A stretch of DNA of 64,000 nt from contig JAPXFQ010000993.1 in the NCBI GenBank assembly GCA_028564705.1, positions 1-64,000 on the forward strand. The letters are read 5' to 3'. The notes under the pieces are model-generated. The model was not told where the DNA came from. It was given only the letters and a program-made list of their open reading frames with translations, and searched no databases. This document shows, piece by piece, positions 1 to 10,690 of this stretch (positions are counted from its first letter, which is position 1; each line of letters starts with the position of its first letter). The translations under genes were made by a program, and so were the position numbers. Source of the DNA: Apricaphanius iberus (lineage: Eukaryota > Chordata > Actinopteri > Cyprinodontiformes > Aphaniidae).

Positions 1-245
1 AAATTTACTTATTTGTATTCTTTAGTCTTCACTCTTGTTTATTCCTCTGTCACCAAGCGGCTGCAAGTGATGAGATGATTCATCAGAGTGGGCTCTTTAT
101 TTCTTCCAATTTATGCAGATCGCCCTCAATGAAATGACAGCTACTTCATTAACTGAACATTTCCCCCAGTAAACACAAATACACAGACAGGCCCCCCCTC
201 CAATAGCTTCCTTCACCGATTGTGAAGTGGTTAAAACCTGCTGTG
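1..245. other. Unclassified sequence, weakly similar to 18290-18450
   Basis: No gene is seen. Phrases near 125-200 (a run around 'catttccccca' followed by 'caggccccccctcc') recur in diverged form near 18330-18400 ('catttcccccaaac', 'caggccccgcctcc'). This suggests two old copies of one dispersed repeat. The similarity is patchy and was judged by eye. Confidence 0.25.
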
Positions 246-273
246 TAATGTGTTAGATGTCGAGATACAACAT

Positions 274-294
274 TATATATATATATATATATAT
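274..294. repeat. (AT)n microsatellite
   Basis: An uninterrupted AT dinucleotide tract lies just outside the left end of the palindrome-bearing element at 346. A short reading frame that crosses it is not a gene. Confidence 0.9.
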
Positions 295-403
295 CCTTGG
301 CCAAAACTGAACAGACGAATGAAGTGTCATTTTAAGTATTTTCTACGGAGCCGACAGGGGTCATGTGCAGAAAAAATTTCTGAGACGCAAGAATCTGTTC
401 CCT

Positions 404-460
404 CGGTTTACGAAACCGTGTGCACGGATTACAAATCAGTACCCTCGGATTAATAAACCG
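404..460. repeat. Left palindrome array, 21-bp period
   Basis: Three 15-bp palindromic or near-palindromic units start at 404 (cggtttacgaaaccg), 425 (cggattacaaatcag, degenerate) and 446 (cggattaataaaccg). The spacing is exactly 21 bp. They match, in inverted orientation, the array at 1274-1372 at the other end of the same element. Confidence 0.8.
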
Positions 461-1273
461 TGTCCACTGCGCAATACTCAAAAAGATCTCTATTGATCCC
501 AGATGTGTACTGTATATGTATATTGTTTTGGGTCCCTGCAAGAAAGAAGGCTATAAACGTAGGTGTCATATTTATGAATAATAGTTTTGTAGACAACTAT
601 GCAGCCATACAGGGTCAATGCACATGTGTTGCATGACTGAAAAACGGCCTAGAAATGGGGCATAAATCATAAAGTGTATGCCCACCTTGTCCACCGGAAT
701 ACAGGCACAGTCATACACTATCTGCATAAATGTATGGAGCAGGTGGCGCAGCATAAACACATTGCATTAAAGAGATATGAGTTGGTCAACTCAACTCAAC
801 ACGGTTACTTCTTGGTACAGTGCCCTCTTTGAATGCAAGTCTTTTTTGGATGTAACATGAATCGTAACAAAGAATACTAGAACATTTGCACATAAAGAAA
901 CTATTTAAGATAGTGGAATATCAGTTTGTATACTGAATATATGAAAAAAGCAATAGGAGCATAATTGGATGTTAGATCTGCACTGTTAAAAAAATTCCAC
1001 ATCTGGTTTGTATGTGTTGGGGACAAAACTATAATTCATAGATAATAGCGGGGAAATGGTCTCAGTTTTAACAACGGTTATGTTCATAGCCAACTTTTAT
1101 GCAGGCACTCCAGAAAATAATTGTGTCATAAAACCCAAACAGATAACTTAACCGGGATTTTAACCACAATGTTCTTGATGCCTGTATGTTAACCACTCTC
1201 CTAAAGCAGCACTTTGCTTCTTAACCACAACCAGGCAATATTATCAAGCTGACGGGACCCCCAGACGGTCACA

Positions 1274-1372
1274 CAGTTTAGTAAATTGAGGGTACGGATT
1301 CGCAATCCATGCGCACGGTTTAGTAAACCGAGGGTACGGATTACGAATCCGTGCGCAAGGCTTAGTAAACCG
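1274..1372. repeat. Right palindrome array, 21-bp period
   Basis: Five 15-bp units start at 1274, 1295, 1316, 1337 and 1358, each 21 bp apart. Two are clean palindromes: cggtttagtaaaccg (1316-1330) and cggattacgaatccg (1337-1351). The series alternates a TTTA/TAAA core with a GATT/AATC core. The even helical spacing suggests protein-binding sites, such as subterminal transposase sites; that role is inferred. Confidence 0.8.
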
Positions 1373-1485
1373 AGGAAATGGACTCTTGCCTTTCCAAAAG
1401 TTATTTCTACACGTATTCCATGCCGGGCTCCGTATTTTCAGAACGTTGTCTTTAAAAAATAATAGCAAAAATTATTCTTAATTTA

Positions 1486-1593
1486 GGGTTGAAAATCAAA
1501 ACTTAAATACCTTTTTTTTCTTTTTCATTTGAATGAAGTTACAGAATGAGCAATGCTGAATTTGAAAACGAAAAAGCAGGTAAGATTTTGACT
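1486..1593 (+). repeat. Dispersed repeat, inverted copy at 9808-9912
   Basis: About 105 bp, including 'catttgaatgaagttacagaat' split by small changes and 'agcaatgctgaatttgaaaa', matches the reverse complement of 9808-9912 at roughly 90% by eye. The family is not recognised and there is no coding potential. Confidence 0.65.
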
Positions 1594-1952
1594 TTTGATA
1601 TTATAATTTTAAAGCATGCATTCTCTGTGGTTAGAATAGTAAAAAACAATCTTCTAAAAGGCTTGCATAAGTAAAAATAATAGAAAAAGTTTTGTATACT
1701 AATGCATATTTTACCAATGATAGTTTACCTTTAAATTTTACAAATATGAAAACAAAATCTGAAATAATACTGAGATTTATTTCTATTCAGTACAATAAAA
1801 GTAAAAAGTAGCAATTAAAAAAAAGACAATAAAAACTGTGTAAACTCAGTGATTCATTTTCAAATTCATCCTCCTCAGTCAATTTATAAATGAATTCTTA
1901 CTTTGCACAGCATTATTAAAGTATCTGTGTCTATGTGACCTATGGGACATAC
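1594..1952. other. AT-rich gap, nothing recognised
   Basis: Simple AT-rich sequence with A- and T-runs. No reading frame, repeat pair or RNA signature was seen. Confidence 0.5.
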
Positions 1953-2293
1953 TCAGACCCCCAGACGGTCGTGACAGATGACCGCTTGTACTGAGCCAGG
2001 TTCTGCCGGAAGTTTCTTCCTGTTAAAGGAGAGTTTTTCCTCTCCGCTGTCGCTACATGCTTGCTCATTATGAGGGATTGCTGAGGAATAGCTGTGGTTG
2101 GAGTCTGCATGATCCGGGCACAACCTCACATTGATGACTCATCGCAATCTGCTGGGATTCCTTACATAGAAAACTTTTAACTGATTGGAATGTCTGTATA
2201 ATTGTATTGAAATGACTTTTGTTGTAAAGTGCCTTGAGATGACATTTGTTGTGAATTGGCGCTAATTAAATAAAAGTGATTTGAAATTGAATT
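1953..2293 (+). repeat. Fish LINE 3'-end-like repeat, tail AATTGAATT
   Basis: This block starts at 'cagacccccagacggtcgtg' and ends in a 'ggcgctaattaaataaaagt...aattgaattg' tail. A second copy in the same orientation lies at about 61490-61793. The layout ('ggtttcttcctgttaaag', 'cgctacatgcttgctca', then a 'gcgctatataaataaaattgaattgaa'-type end) belongs to a repeat very common in teleost genomes. I read it as a 5'-truncated non-LTR retrotransposon 3' region. The exact family is uncertain. Confidence 0.65.
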
Positions 2294-2488
2294 GGGATCT
2301 TTGCAACTTTTTGTCATACAAAGAAACACAAGTGCCAGCGTTAGGAATGATAGCATCCGCCACTCCTTAGTTGCAGCCAGAAGGGTTGCATTTCATACAT
2401 TAAACTTGTGCTTTGAGTTTATGTAAACAACAGCAACATGGCATGGTGCAACTTGGTGCACAGCCGGCTGGCTGTTCTGTCTGAACAA

Positions 2489-2500
2489 ATCAGAACCAGC
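2489..2500. repeat. Target-site duplication, left copy
   Basis: The sequence atcagaaccagc directly precedes the LINE fragment and recurs directly after its A-tail at 5705-5716. This is the signature of target-primed reverse transcription. Confidence 0.85.
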
Positions 2501-5500
2501 GGGGTGGGTCCGCTTGCGGTTGGGGCGGTAGGTGCCGTGACTGTCGCCTGGGGTGGGACTTTGGGGGCTTTGTGTGGTGAATCCTAGTGGCTGCATGCGG
2601 CGCCTTAGAGGGGTCGTGCTGGCGGACACAGGTTACTGGCCTGGTGCTGTGCTGCTCTGGGGTGGGCTGGGCCTGGGGCTCCGGGTTCTGGGGCTTGGCC
2701 GGGGGGGGGGGAGGGGGATGGGACGCTGCCGTCGGTGCCGGCTGGGGGGGGGGATGGGCGTGTGCTGTGGTCGGCCGGTGGTTGGCGGGCGCTGCTGCGC
2801 TTTCCATCTCCCCGGGCTGGTTCTTGTCGCTTGCTCCCCGGTGGCCCCTTGCCATGCCTGCTCGTCCGGGCGTCGTGGAGAGGCAACGGCGGGTGGCCGG
2901 CGTCTCCGGGCCCGATCGGCTATATTGACACTGGACATGGCTCCTGGGTCTTGGTCTTAGCGCTTGGGGGGGTGCTGAGGTGGGGGCCTCTGGCCGGTGT
3001 TGGTCGGCCTCCAATGGTGACTGACCGGTTGGTGGGGTGTGGGCTGGTGGGTGGAGGTGCTGGGTTCTGTTGCCTCCCGGCCATCGGGCGGTAGTAGCAA
3101 GGCTGGATGCCTAGTTGTGTCTAGTGACAAACCTGGGTGTCTAGTGACATGTGTTTTGTTAGCAGTGTGAATGTTGGGAAGGATTTAGGTATGCCCCTGG
3201 GATGGGGGCTGGTCGATTGCCGGGGCCCCCATGGGGCTCGGGGGTGCCGCTGCCATGGGCCCCGACTTGACGCGCTGGGGCCTCCCACCCCTGGTGGATC
3301 GGTGCTGAACGGGGGTGCCTATTGGAGTCAGCAGGGGAACTGGCTCCCTGGGGTTGGCAATGGTCACCCCAGTTATTTTCTCCCCATCCCCATGCCTCTG
3401 TCCACCTGCTCCTTCATTCTACCATTCACAAGGCCTTGGGACATGGGCACGTCACTGGGGTGCGGGATGGAGCTTCCGTCTTCGCTACCCGGTGGCGGCC
3501 TGGGTCCTGATTTTATTGAGCAACTTAGACACTTACACTTGCAACATTTACATGGAACACACATGTAGGGACCTGGCGGTGGGGCGCATTGGCGCTGGGT
3601 GCTTGACCCATCATGGGTGTGGGGGGCCTCGCCTGTGGTGCCGGCACCCACTGTTTGAACGCATCTAGACACTGAGGGCCCGGGGGGGGGGGGATGGGGG
3701 TACCTGGCAGTATTCCCATGTCCCACCCCTCTGACAACACGCAACAACACCACATTGAGCGGGGTGAGAGAGGCTGGGGGGTCTTTCCACACCCCTGTTT
3801 GTTGGACCATCAGGGGTCGGAGCCCGGATAGAACATCAGGCTGTCTGGTCGCGGTCCTGGGCTTGTGGGCTGCTCTTGCCGGTGTGGGGGCCTTGGCGGT
3901 CTGCTTGTCCCCGTCCTGGTGGGAAAAGGGGTCTGTCTCCTGGGTGCAGGGGCAGGGTGCTCTATTGGGGCGTCTGTCCCTGGGCCTGGGAGTATGGAGT
4001 ATAGTGTACGTATGGGGGGTATGAATGAGTGTATAGCGTCCTTTTTTCGTATGTCCTATATTTGTAAGAATGTGTACGTATGAGAGGGAGGGTACGTATG
4101 AGTGTCTCTGTCTGTCTATGTCTACCTGTCAGGTTGGGTGTTTGGCTGCTCTCTGGCCTGATGCATCTTCGTCCCTCCCCGTCACTCCCCGTCGGTGATG
4201 GATGCTCCTGCCCGCTGGTTGATGATGGCTCTCGATGCCTGGGGCCGGGGGTCCCGGTTGCGGCCCGGCTCGGTCCTGGTGCATGTCGGGCGGGTCCTGG
4301 GTGGTCCGGTGTGTCGGGCGGCCGCTGTTTCGGGCCGACGTCCTCCTTGGATTGACTGGGGCACCTCTTATGGGGGTGCCGGGGTTGTAGAGTAGGTTGG
4401 TGCCGTCCGGTGGATCGGTGGGGACCGTACCTGGCGCCCAGGCCTCCTGCCGGTTCCAGGACTTCTGCTGGCTGGTCTGTTCACCTGGGGGGGCTGTCCG
4501 GCATTGGCTGGGCCCCTGATCTTGGCGCCCTGCGTGGGGCGGGATCTGGACCCAGGAGCTGGAAGATCTGGATGTCCAGGTGCCGGCTGGGCGCGGCCTG
4601 GGGAGGGCGTACATCCGCTGTGGCTCTTGCTGTGGCTCCCTGGCGTGTGGGTGTGTGGGGGCGGGCCGGGTTGTTGGCGATGGGTATTGGTCCGGGGTGG
4701 CGGCGGCGTGTGTTGTCCGTCGGTTGGCTGCGGATCCCCCTTGCCTACGGCGGCGGGGGGGGCCCTTGTCGGCTGGTCCCTGGTTGGGGCCCCGCTGGGG
4801 GGCGGGGTGCCCCTGGTCCCCGTGACCTCTGGATCCTGACCCGGGCCCGTCCTGGCGTAGCCGGTTTCCGGCGGAGCCCGTGGGCTCGTCACTGCGATCT
4901 CTCGGGTCCCAGCATTGCGGTTGGTGGGTGTTCCCCTGGGGCTTCCATCTGTTCCTCTCTTGGTGGGTGATCGACCCTGCGCTGATCCGCCTGTGGCCTC
5001 TGTACTCTGTGGGACCCTGGATGCATACATCTCCTGCCTCTTCCATGTCTGTGTCGATTCCTGTAGGACGGATTGACGGTTCCTTACACCAGCTATCAAT
5101 CACTTGCATGGGGAAACCTTATTCCGACCTGCATGCTCGCACACACACATAGGTGTGGGGACATTGGTGTGGACGGGCATATCTTAAGCTGAGGTTATCA
5201 TCATTAGTTAGTTGTTCACAGGAGCTTACCAGAAACATTTGTATTATGTTCATTAATCCATGCTTGTGTGTAGTGAATATGTAATTCTTAGTTTATTCTA
5301 CTAGATCCGAACTATTGGTTTGGTTCTGTACAGTTTGTTGTTTTTGTTTTTTATTACTGTTTCTCTGCCGTCCGGCAGAGGTGGAGGACTGGGATGTTTT
5401 CTTGTGTTCTTTGTTTGCCTCCCTGTCTTGTGTCGTCAGTTCGCGCCTCTGTTGGTCCGGTTTCTTTTCTTCACCTTCTTCCTTTCTCCCTTCTTGTCTC

Positions 5501-5704
5501 GGTTTAGTGTCCATGACGTCAGGAAATTGAACCCACAGTAATCACTAATAAAGATTTTTCATACATATACATCAAGTGGCGTACTACAGCGAAGCTGTAA
5601 TACTCTGCTTGGGAAAGTAAAACTGTTGGGCTTGTACTTGGTACTCAGACACCAATTCTGAGTAGCATACTGCTAGACAGGACACGTAAAAAAAAAAATA
5701 ATAC
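2501..5704 (+). mobile_element. 5'-truncated L1-Tx1-like LINE copy: GC-rich 3' region only
   Basis: From 2501 ('ggggtgggtccgcttgcgg') to the A-tail at 5688-5704 this segment aligns with 14847-17992, the 3' region that follows the reverse-transcriptase ORF of the longer copy. It therefore holds no coding part of the LINE. It is flanked by the 12-bp target-site duplication atcagaaccagc at 2489-2500 and 5705-5716, which fixes both ends. The + strand is rich in G and T, with G-runs such as 2701-2711 and 3682-3693. Compared with the longer copy there are indels, replaced segments near 2900-3120, and about 33 extra bases near 5588-5620. Long frames on both strands here are by-products of low stop-codon density. 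Confidence 0.85.
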
Positions 5705-5716
5705 ATCAGAACCAGC
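5705..5716. repeat. Target-site duplication, right copy
   Basis: An exact 12-bp match to 2489-2500, directly after the A-rich tail of the LINE fragment. Confidence 0.85.
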
Positions 5717-8504
5717 TGCTCATGCAGCACGGATCGTGGAGGGCTGTCATTCTGCATTCATCGCACCGGTTAGTTTAGTATGGTCCCCTGATAAACAAGG
5801 AAAACCCCTCAGAACTCCTGGAGAGCGCTTGAAAAGTAAATGGTCATCCTACCTGCCCAGCTCCACATGAGCATTATTATAATCCACATACCAGGAAATC
5901 ATTTTAGCACGCTAATTCTTCTGTAATTAATTAATCACAATTAACGCATCAAAGTCCCAGCCCTAGTTTGAAGACATTCTAAGAACTACTGCAAATTTAA
6001 AAAAAGAGCAAAATAAATGTTGAATGAGAGCATTTAGTTTTTGGTCAGTTCTGATTAAAGCCTTGTCAGTTTGTTTGTTTTTTTATTAAAAAAAGACATG
6101 CATTTTCTATATTCCTGCTTCAGTAATATTGGGGGGCCGGTGAGAAAGCAATGGCGAGCCGGATGTGGCCCGTGGGCCGCCAGTTGACATTCACTGGTTT
6201 ATTATTTCCAAGTGTTACCCCTCTTGACTGTAGTCCACAAACGCATAGTAACAGAGGTCAATCAGAGGAAAGTGTGTGATGATGTTTCAGAATGAAAATA
6301 AGGATAACTCACCTCCATACCTTTGTGAAGCAAGTAGAGTCCTGCTCCCACTGTCTCCACTTTTTTAACCTAAGCCTTTTCTTTCTGTTTTTTTTTCATG
6401 GTTAAAACAAATCCAGAGACTATTGCTAAGCTTCCTCCTCAGGCGCCACGCTTATTTTCTCCGAAGCCAAGTTTTATTTCATGAATTTTTTTGAGATTTT
6501 CCATCTGAGCTATGAATGTTTCTCAGTAAAATTGGTTTGTGTGTGAAGTCTTGTTATTGTCGTGTAGGACTAAAACTGTCCTACCCAAGACTTTGTATCA
6601 CGATGTTGGTGACCTCCCAGGGTTTCCAAATTGCATGACTATTTTAAAAATCTTGCAGAGTTCACTTGGACTGATGCCTGCATAAACCAAAACTTCAGCC
6701 TAGATTTACATTCATTAAAGACTTTAAGCTTGACTCCAACTAAAATCTCAGACTTTATTTCATTTAGGTTAATAAGAGGTGAAAATAAGCCAGCATATGT
6801 AAATCATATGAGAAAGTATTTAATGTTACCGTAAAAACAAATGGCTGGTTGCTATGGAAATGTTACACACAGAACACAAGGGCTCTTTGCAATATTTACG
6901 AGTAGAAGGAGTTTATGGGAGCTTCCAGGTTTGTAGGGTTTTTTATTTTATGCTAGTTCTTTGAAAATAAATTAATATTCAGGTTTGAGTGTCTAGTAAA
7001 ACCAACATGCTTTGGATACTCCAGATTTTCACCTATGTTGACAGTCATGCCTCGAATGAGTGGATCTATTTTTTGAATCATTAGCAGCATGTATTACCCC
7101 GCTCGCCGGTTCACATTTTACCCTCAGGGGGATTTAAATTAGACCCCTCCATCATTTCTTTGGATATCCACCTGTGTTGTAATTCTACAGCTCCTTCTCA
7201 GCTTTAACTGCCACTCACTTCCCTACAGGTCAGATGATTTGGACTGTTTCAGCTCTCCTCTGGGGGCATGATAGCCATGTTCTACCTGTAGCAAAACACA
7301 GGAAGATATTACTTGCCACTGAATAGAAGTAAAAAGTTGAATAATCCCCAGGGCTGCTGAGCCGGAGATTATGAGGCAGCTAAATTATGCTGACATCTGT
7401 GTTGCTGTGAGTCCTCGGCGCGGTGTGTCTGACAGAGATAAATGCCTCTCTGTGAGTGCTCAAGCAGCCTTAGCAACCTCCTCAGAGTTTCAGAGAGGTG
7501 TTGCGGCTTTGGGAAACAGAATTCCGTTACTGCCGCGTTCAGCATAGAAGCTGGCGAGCAACAATAAGAAAATGACCTGCGATTAAATTAAACCGAGGAG
7601 AATGCAGATATTTCTTTTTTCCGCATTGCTGCATCTGTAAACACTGAGGCACTTTCCAGATGGGGAGGAAAGGGACTGTGGCCGTTAGAGCGTCTTCTGC
7701 AGAAAACAGCAGCAGTAGAGTGGCTCATTCACAGCTAACTCCCCACCAGTGTGTCAGCTGTTGTTAGATCACAGTTCAGCCTCCATCGTTCCTGGCATTG
7801 TTGTTCTCTGTAAAGCTCAGAGGTGAAAACAATGAATGGGGGAAAATAGAAAGAGGAAACTGTCCCCAAAGCCAGATTTGTCTATCCACCCCTAAGGCCA
7901 CTCTGAATGACAAATATGGAGTTAGCTTCACTGCATAAGTACTCAGCGAGAATAAAAAAAATGAGAAAAAAAGATACGGACTTTGTTTTAAAAAAAATAA
8001 CACAAATAACACAATTGAAAAAGAAGCACCTCGACAGCACATCTAAAGAAAGAGCACCAGCAGTGAGTCATCATTTTAGTAGGTGGATAGCAGCAGCATA
8101 AATGTTCATGGTTACATTGATGTTGCTTAAATAAAAAGCATGCAATGTCAATATCTTGCACGGGTCTTTCCCAACACATCAATGTCTTTTGGGTTCATGC
8201 AAACATCTGTTAGTGAGCAGCAGGATGAAAGCCCACTTCTGACACCATATGCTTACGTGGGAGTCTTACAAAATTTAAGATATCATAATTCTTTGATGCT
8301 GCAAAGGGTTTAAGGAAAGCCTGAACTTTTATGTAACACACCATTACAAACCAGTGAATATTTGTAAAATGGAAGACAACATTTTACATGGTTTATAGGA
8401 TTTATTGCAAAGTAGAAAAGCATTTAGAGAATGCTGACCTCGGCCAAGGCAGCTGAAGTCACCTGATGCTGTGATCTAACTTTTTTCGATTCCTTGACTT
8501 TGAA
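5717..8504. other. Gene-free stretch, mostly unclassified
   Basis: No supported gene. A short piece near 6130-6195 ('gagccggatgtggcccgtgggccgcc') resembles the end of a hAT-type repeat. The part from about 7100 to 7760 is of moderate GC and lacks visible repeats, so it looks like single-copy DNA. Frames at 6631-6834 and 7776-8101 are short, low-complexity and overlap on both strands, and are not convincing. Confidence 0.45.
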
Positions 8505-9232
8505 AACAATTCAATTCAGTTTATTTATATAGCACCGATTCAGAACATACAGTATATCATCTCAAAGCACTTTACAAGAAAAGTCCTTTCAGTTCAATTA
8601 TACATACCTTACAATCAGTTTAAAAGTTCTGTATTTAAGGAATCAGACAACAACAAAGAAAATGATAGATTCAGTTATTGAAAATAATAGAAATAACTGA
8701 TTCAAGAGTACTTTCTATTTTAAAGTAAGTAAAAAATTGATAACAGGACATGGAGGACTGACAGATGCTGGGAACCTAGATGAAGATGGATGCCAGAAAG
8801 GGTGTGGATTTTATGGAGAGAAAAACAAAATTGACAGAAATAAACAAACAAACATAAAAGTCAAAGCAACAGCAAATAATCAACTGTTCTGTAATAGAAC
8901 AGAAAAGTAGCGGAATGAAGAAAGGTGGTCAGTCTGTCCTCTGACAGTCTAAGCCTTTAGCAGCATAACTACAGAGGTAGCTCAGGATAACTTTAACCAC
9001 TTCAACTATAAGCTTTATCAAAAAGGAAAGTCTTACAAATATACTGGGTGTCTGTCTCTCTGACTAAAACTGGGAGCTGGTTCCAAATGAGAGGAGCCTG
9101 ATAACTAAAAGATCTGCCTTCCATTCTACTTTCAGAAATCGCCAGAACTACCAGTAAACCTGCAGTCTGAGAGTGAAGTGCTCTGTTAGGAATACATAGA
9201 ACAATCAGATATCTGATGTATGATGTTGCCTA
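8505..9232 (-). mobile_element. LINE 3' end, minus strand
   Basis: On the minus strand, about 9057-9100 encodes a stretch like 'PLIWNQLPV', the conserved C-terminal motif of several fish LINE ORF2 proteins. The copy ends at about 8508 in the reverse of 'gtgctatataaataaactgaattgaatt', the same type of tail as the repeats at 2293 and 61793. The frame is broken, so this is a dead fragment. Confidence 0.55.
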
Positions 9233-9370
9233 TCCAGCTGTCAACAGGGGAGAGGCGGGGTACACCCTGGACAGGTCGCCAGTCCATCACAGAGCCACAT
9301 AGAGACAGACACCATGCATGCACACACCCACACCTAAGGACAATTTAGAGTGATTAATTAACCTGACAGT
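9233..9370 (-). repeat. SINE-like repeat fragment, minus strand
   Basis: The reverse complement contains 'aaattgtccttaggtgtggg', 'gatggactggcgacctgtcc' and 'aggg.gtaccccgcctctc'. These match the plus-strand copy at 37240-37565 closely. It is a very common interspersed repeat in fish. Confidence 0.75.
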
Positions 9371-10572
9371 CACGTTTATGTATAAAAAAAAAGAAAAGAT
9401 GTGATTACATTTAGCTGTGCTCATGCCCCCTTAAGAAAGATTGCTCGGCTTCAGTCACCTGACTACCTACAGTTATGTAACTTCCTCACCAGAAGGGAAC
9501 AGCGCTGCAAACACAGCAACTGTGTTGCCTTATTTATAGAGTGTTTAGCCTTATCTGCGACTCTTTTTAAAGACAAAATAAACAAGCAACAAATATGGCG
9601 ACCTTTTATGGTGTCATTGAATACTTTCAGACTCTAACGGGAAGTATGTATGATTGTTAGTGCTCTCACTGTACAGCAGAGCTGCAGTCTAACAAGAGCA
9701 CACCCAACTCAGCATGTGGCAGCTGCACCCGCTGAGATCCTGCACAGATCGAGCAGATATTAACCCCTCCAAAATTTTGATACACCGCTTCAAGCCTCCG
9801 CTGGCTGATCTTACCTGCTTTTTCATTTTCAAATTCAGCATTGCTAATTCTGTAACTTCATTCAAATGAAAAAGAAAAAGGTATTTAAGATTTAATTTTC
9901 AAATAGAACCCCAGCAAAATTGTTACAAAATTCAATTGGAAATGTCAAATTTGAAATGCATTTGCAGAATGCTTTTTCATATTCTGAATACAAATGCCAT
10001 TCTTAACTCATAAATAGAATAAAAATTGCTTCTTTTTTGTGTGTGTGACAAAATTCAAAGTGGATTTGCAATCCCACACTTCTGCTGCTGAGTTTAGTGG
10101 GGTGACTCAGGCACAACTGAAGCAATATGGCCGCCTCAGGCCGGGTCTCTCTTGGCAGGAGAAATCCATCATGGCGGCTCTTCAGAGGGCTTCTCCCTCG
10201 CTGTCAACCCCAGGAATGATGGTAAGTTAAGCATGTTTCCTTATGTATTTAGTTGTATACGTTTGGAAGTGCTAATGCACTATAAAGATGTTATTCAAGG
10301 CTTGCTAATATATGAATTGCAAAGGCTGCAAATTCAACTAGAAGCAGTTGCTGTACTCAAGCCAACTTCAAATTGAGTTAATATTTTACTCATAAAATAT
10401 ATATAAGCATGTCCAGAAAGTATAACTGACTTTTATCCACTATGGCATCAGTTTTGAGCTTAATTTGAGCTTTGCCTTTGAGCCTGATTCAGCTTTGCCT
10501 GAATTAAAGCTAAGCTACGAATAGCAAGGCAATGGAAATGTTACCATGGCAACGCTTAGGCACACCAGACTG
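9371..10572. other. Gene-free stretch; holds one inverted repeat arm
   Basis: Apart from the repeat arm at 9808-9912, nothing is recognised. A short open frame at 10039-10230 crosses a moderately GC-rich patch (10080-10220) ending at a possible splice donor ('atgatggtaagt', 10216-10226). No homologous protein is recognised, so no exon is called. Confidence 0.4.
9808..9912 (-). repeat. Dispersed repeat, inverted copy of 1486-1593
   Basis: The reverse complement matches 1486-1593, including 'gcaatgctgaatttgaaaa' and 'aaaaagcaggtaagat'. The family is unknown. Confidence 0.65.
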
Positions 10573-10690
10573 TAAATAATTCAAATAAATTAACTTTTAT
10601 TTATATAGCGCCAATTCACAACACACTTTACCACAAAAGTCATTTCAAGCATGTAGCAACAGTGCAGAAGAGAAACACTAACTTTAACAG
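10573..10690 (-). repeat. LINE-tail repeat fragment, minus strand
   Basis: The text 'aacttttatttatatagcgccaattcacaacaca' in pieces is the reverse of the 'gtgaattggcgctatataaataaaa' tail seen at 2250-2293 and 61745-61785. It is a truncated copy. Confidence 0.6.

Larger units (their letters stand above)
346..1431. mobile_element. Non-autonomous inverted-repeat element with palindromic subterminal arrays
   Basis: The sequence beginning 'acggagcc' at about 346 reappears inverted at about 1423-1431 ('ggctccg'). The inverted similarity continues inward for more than 100 bp, through a 'ggcaagaatctgt'-like block and arrays of 15-bp palindromes. The flanks carry a probable 7-8 bp target duplication ('tattttc' before the left end and again after the right end). 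A duplication of that size would suit a hAT- or MULE-type transposase, but the TIR does not match a family I can name. The interior (about 480-1250) is AT-rich with no long reading frame, so the element is non-autonomous. Confidence 0.6.

Noticed and set aside
2490..5152. Many overlapping long open frames on both strands
   Set aside because: They lie in the GC-rich LINE 3' region, are rich in Gly, Pro and Arg, overlap in several frames, and shift between the two copies. Composition explains them.
10039..10230. Possible host exon ending at a GTAAGT donor
   Set aside because: The open frame is short, no homologous protein is recognised, and no partner exon is seen.
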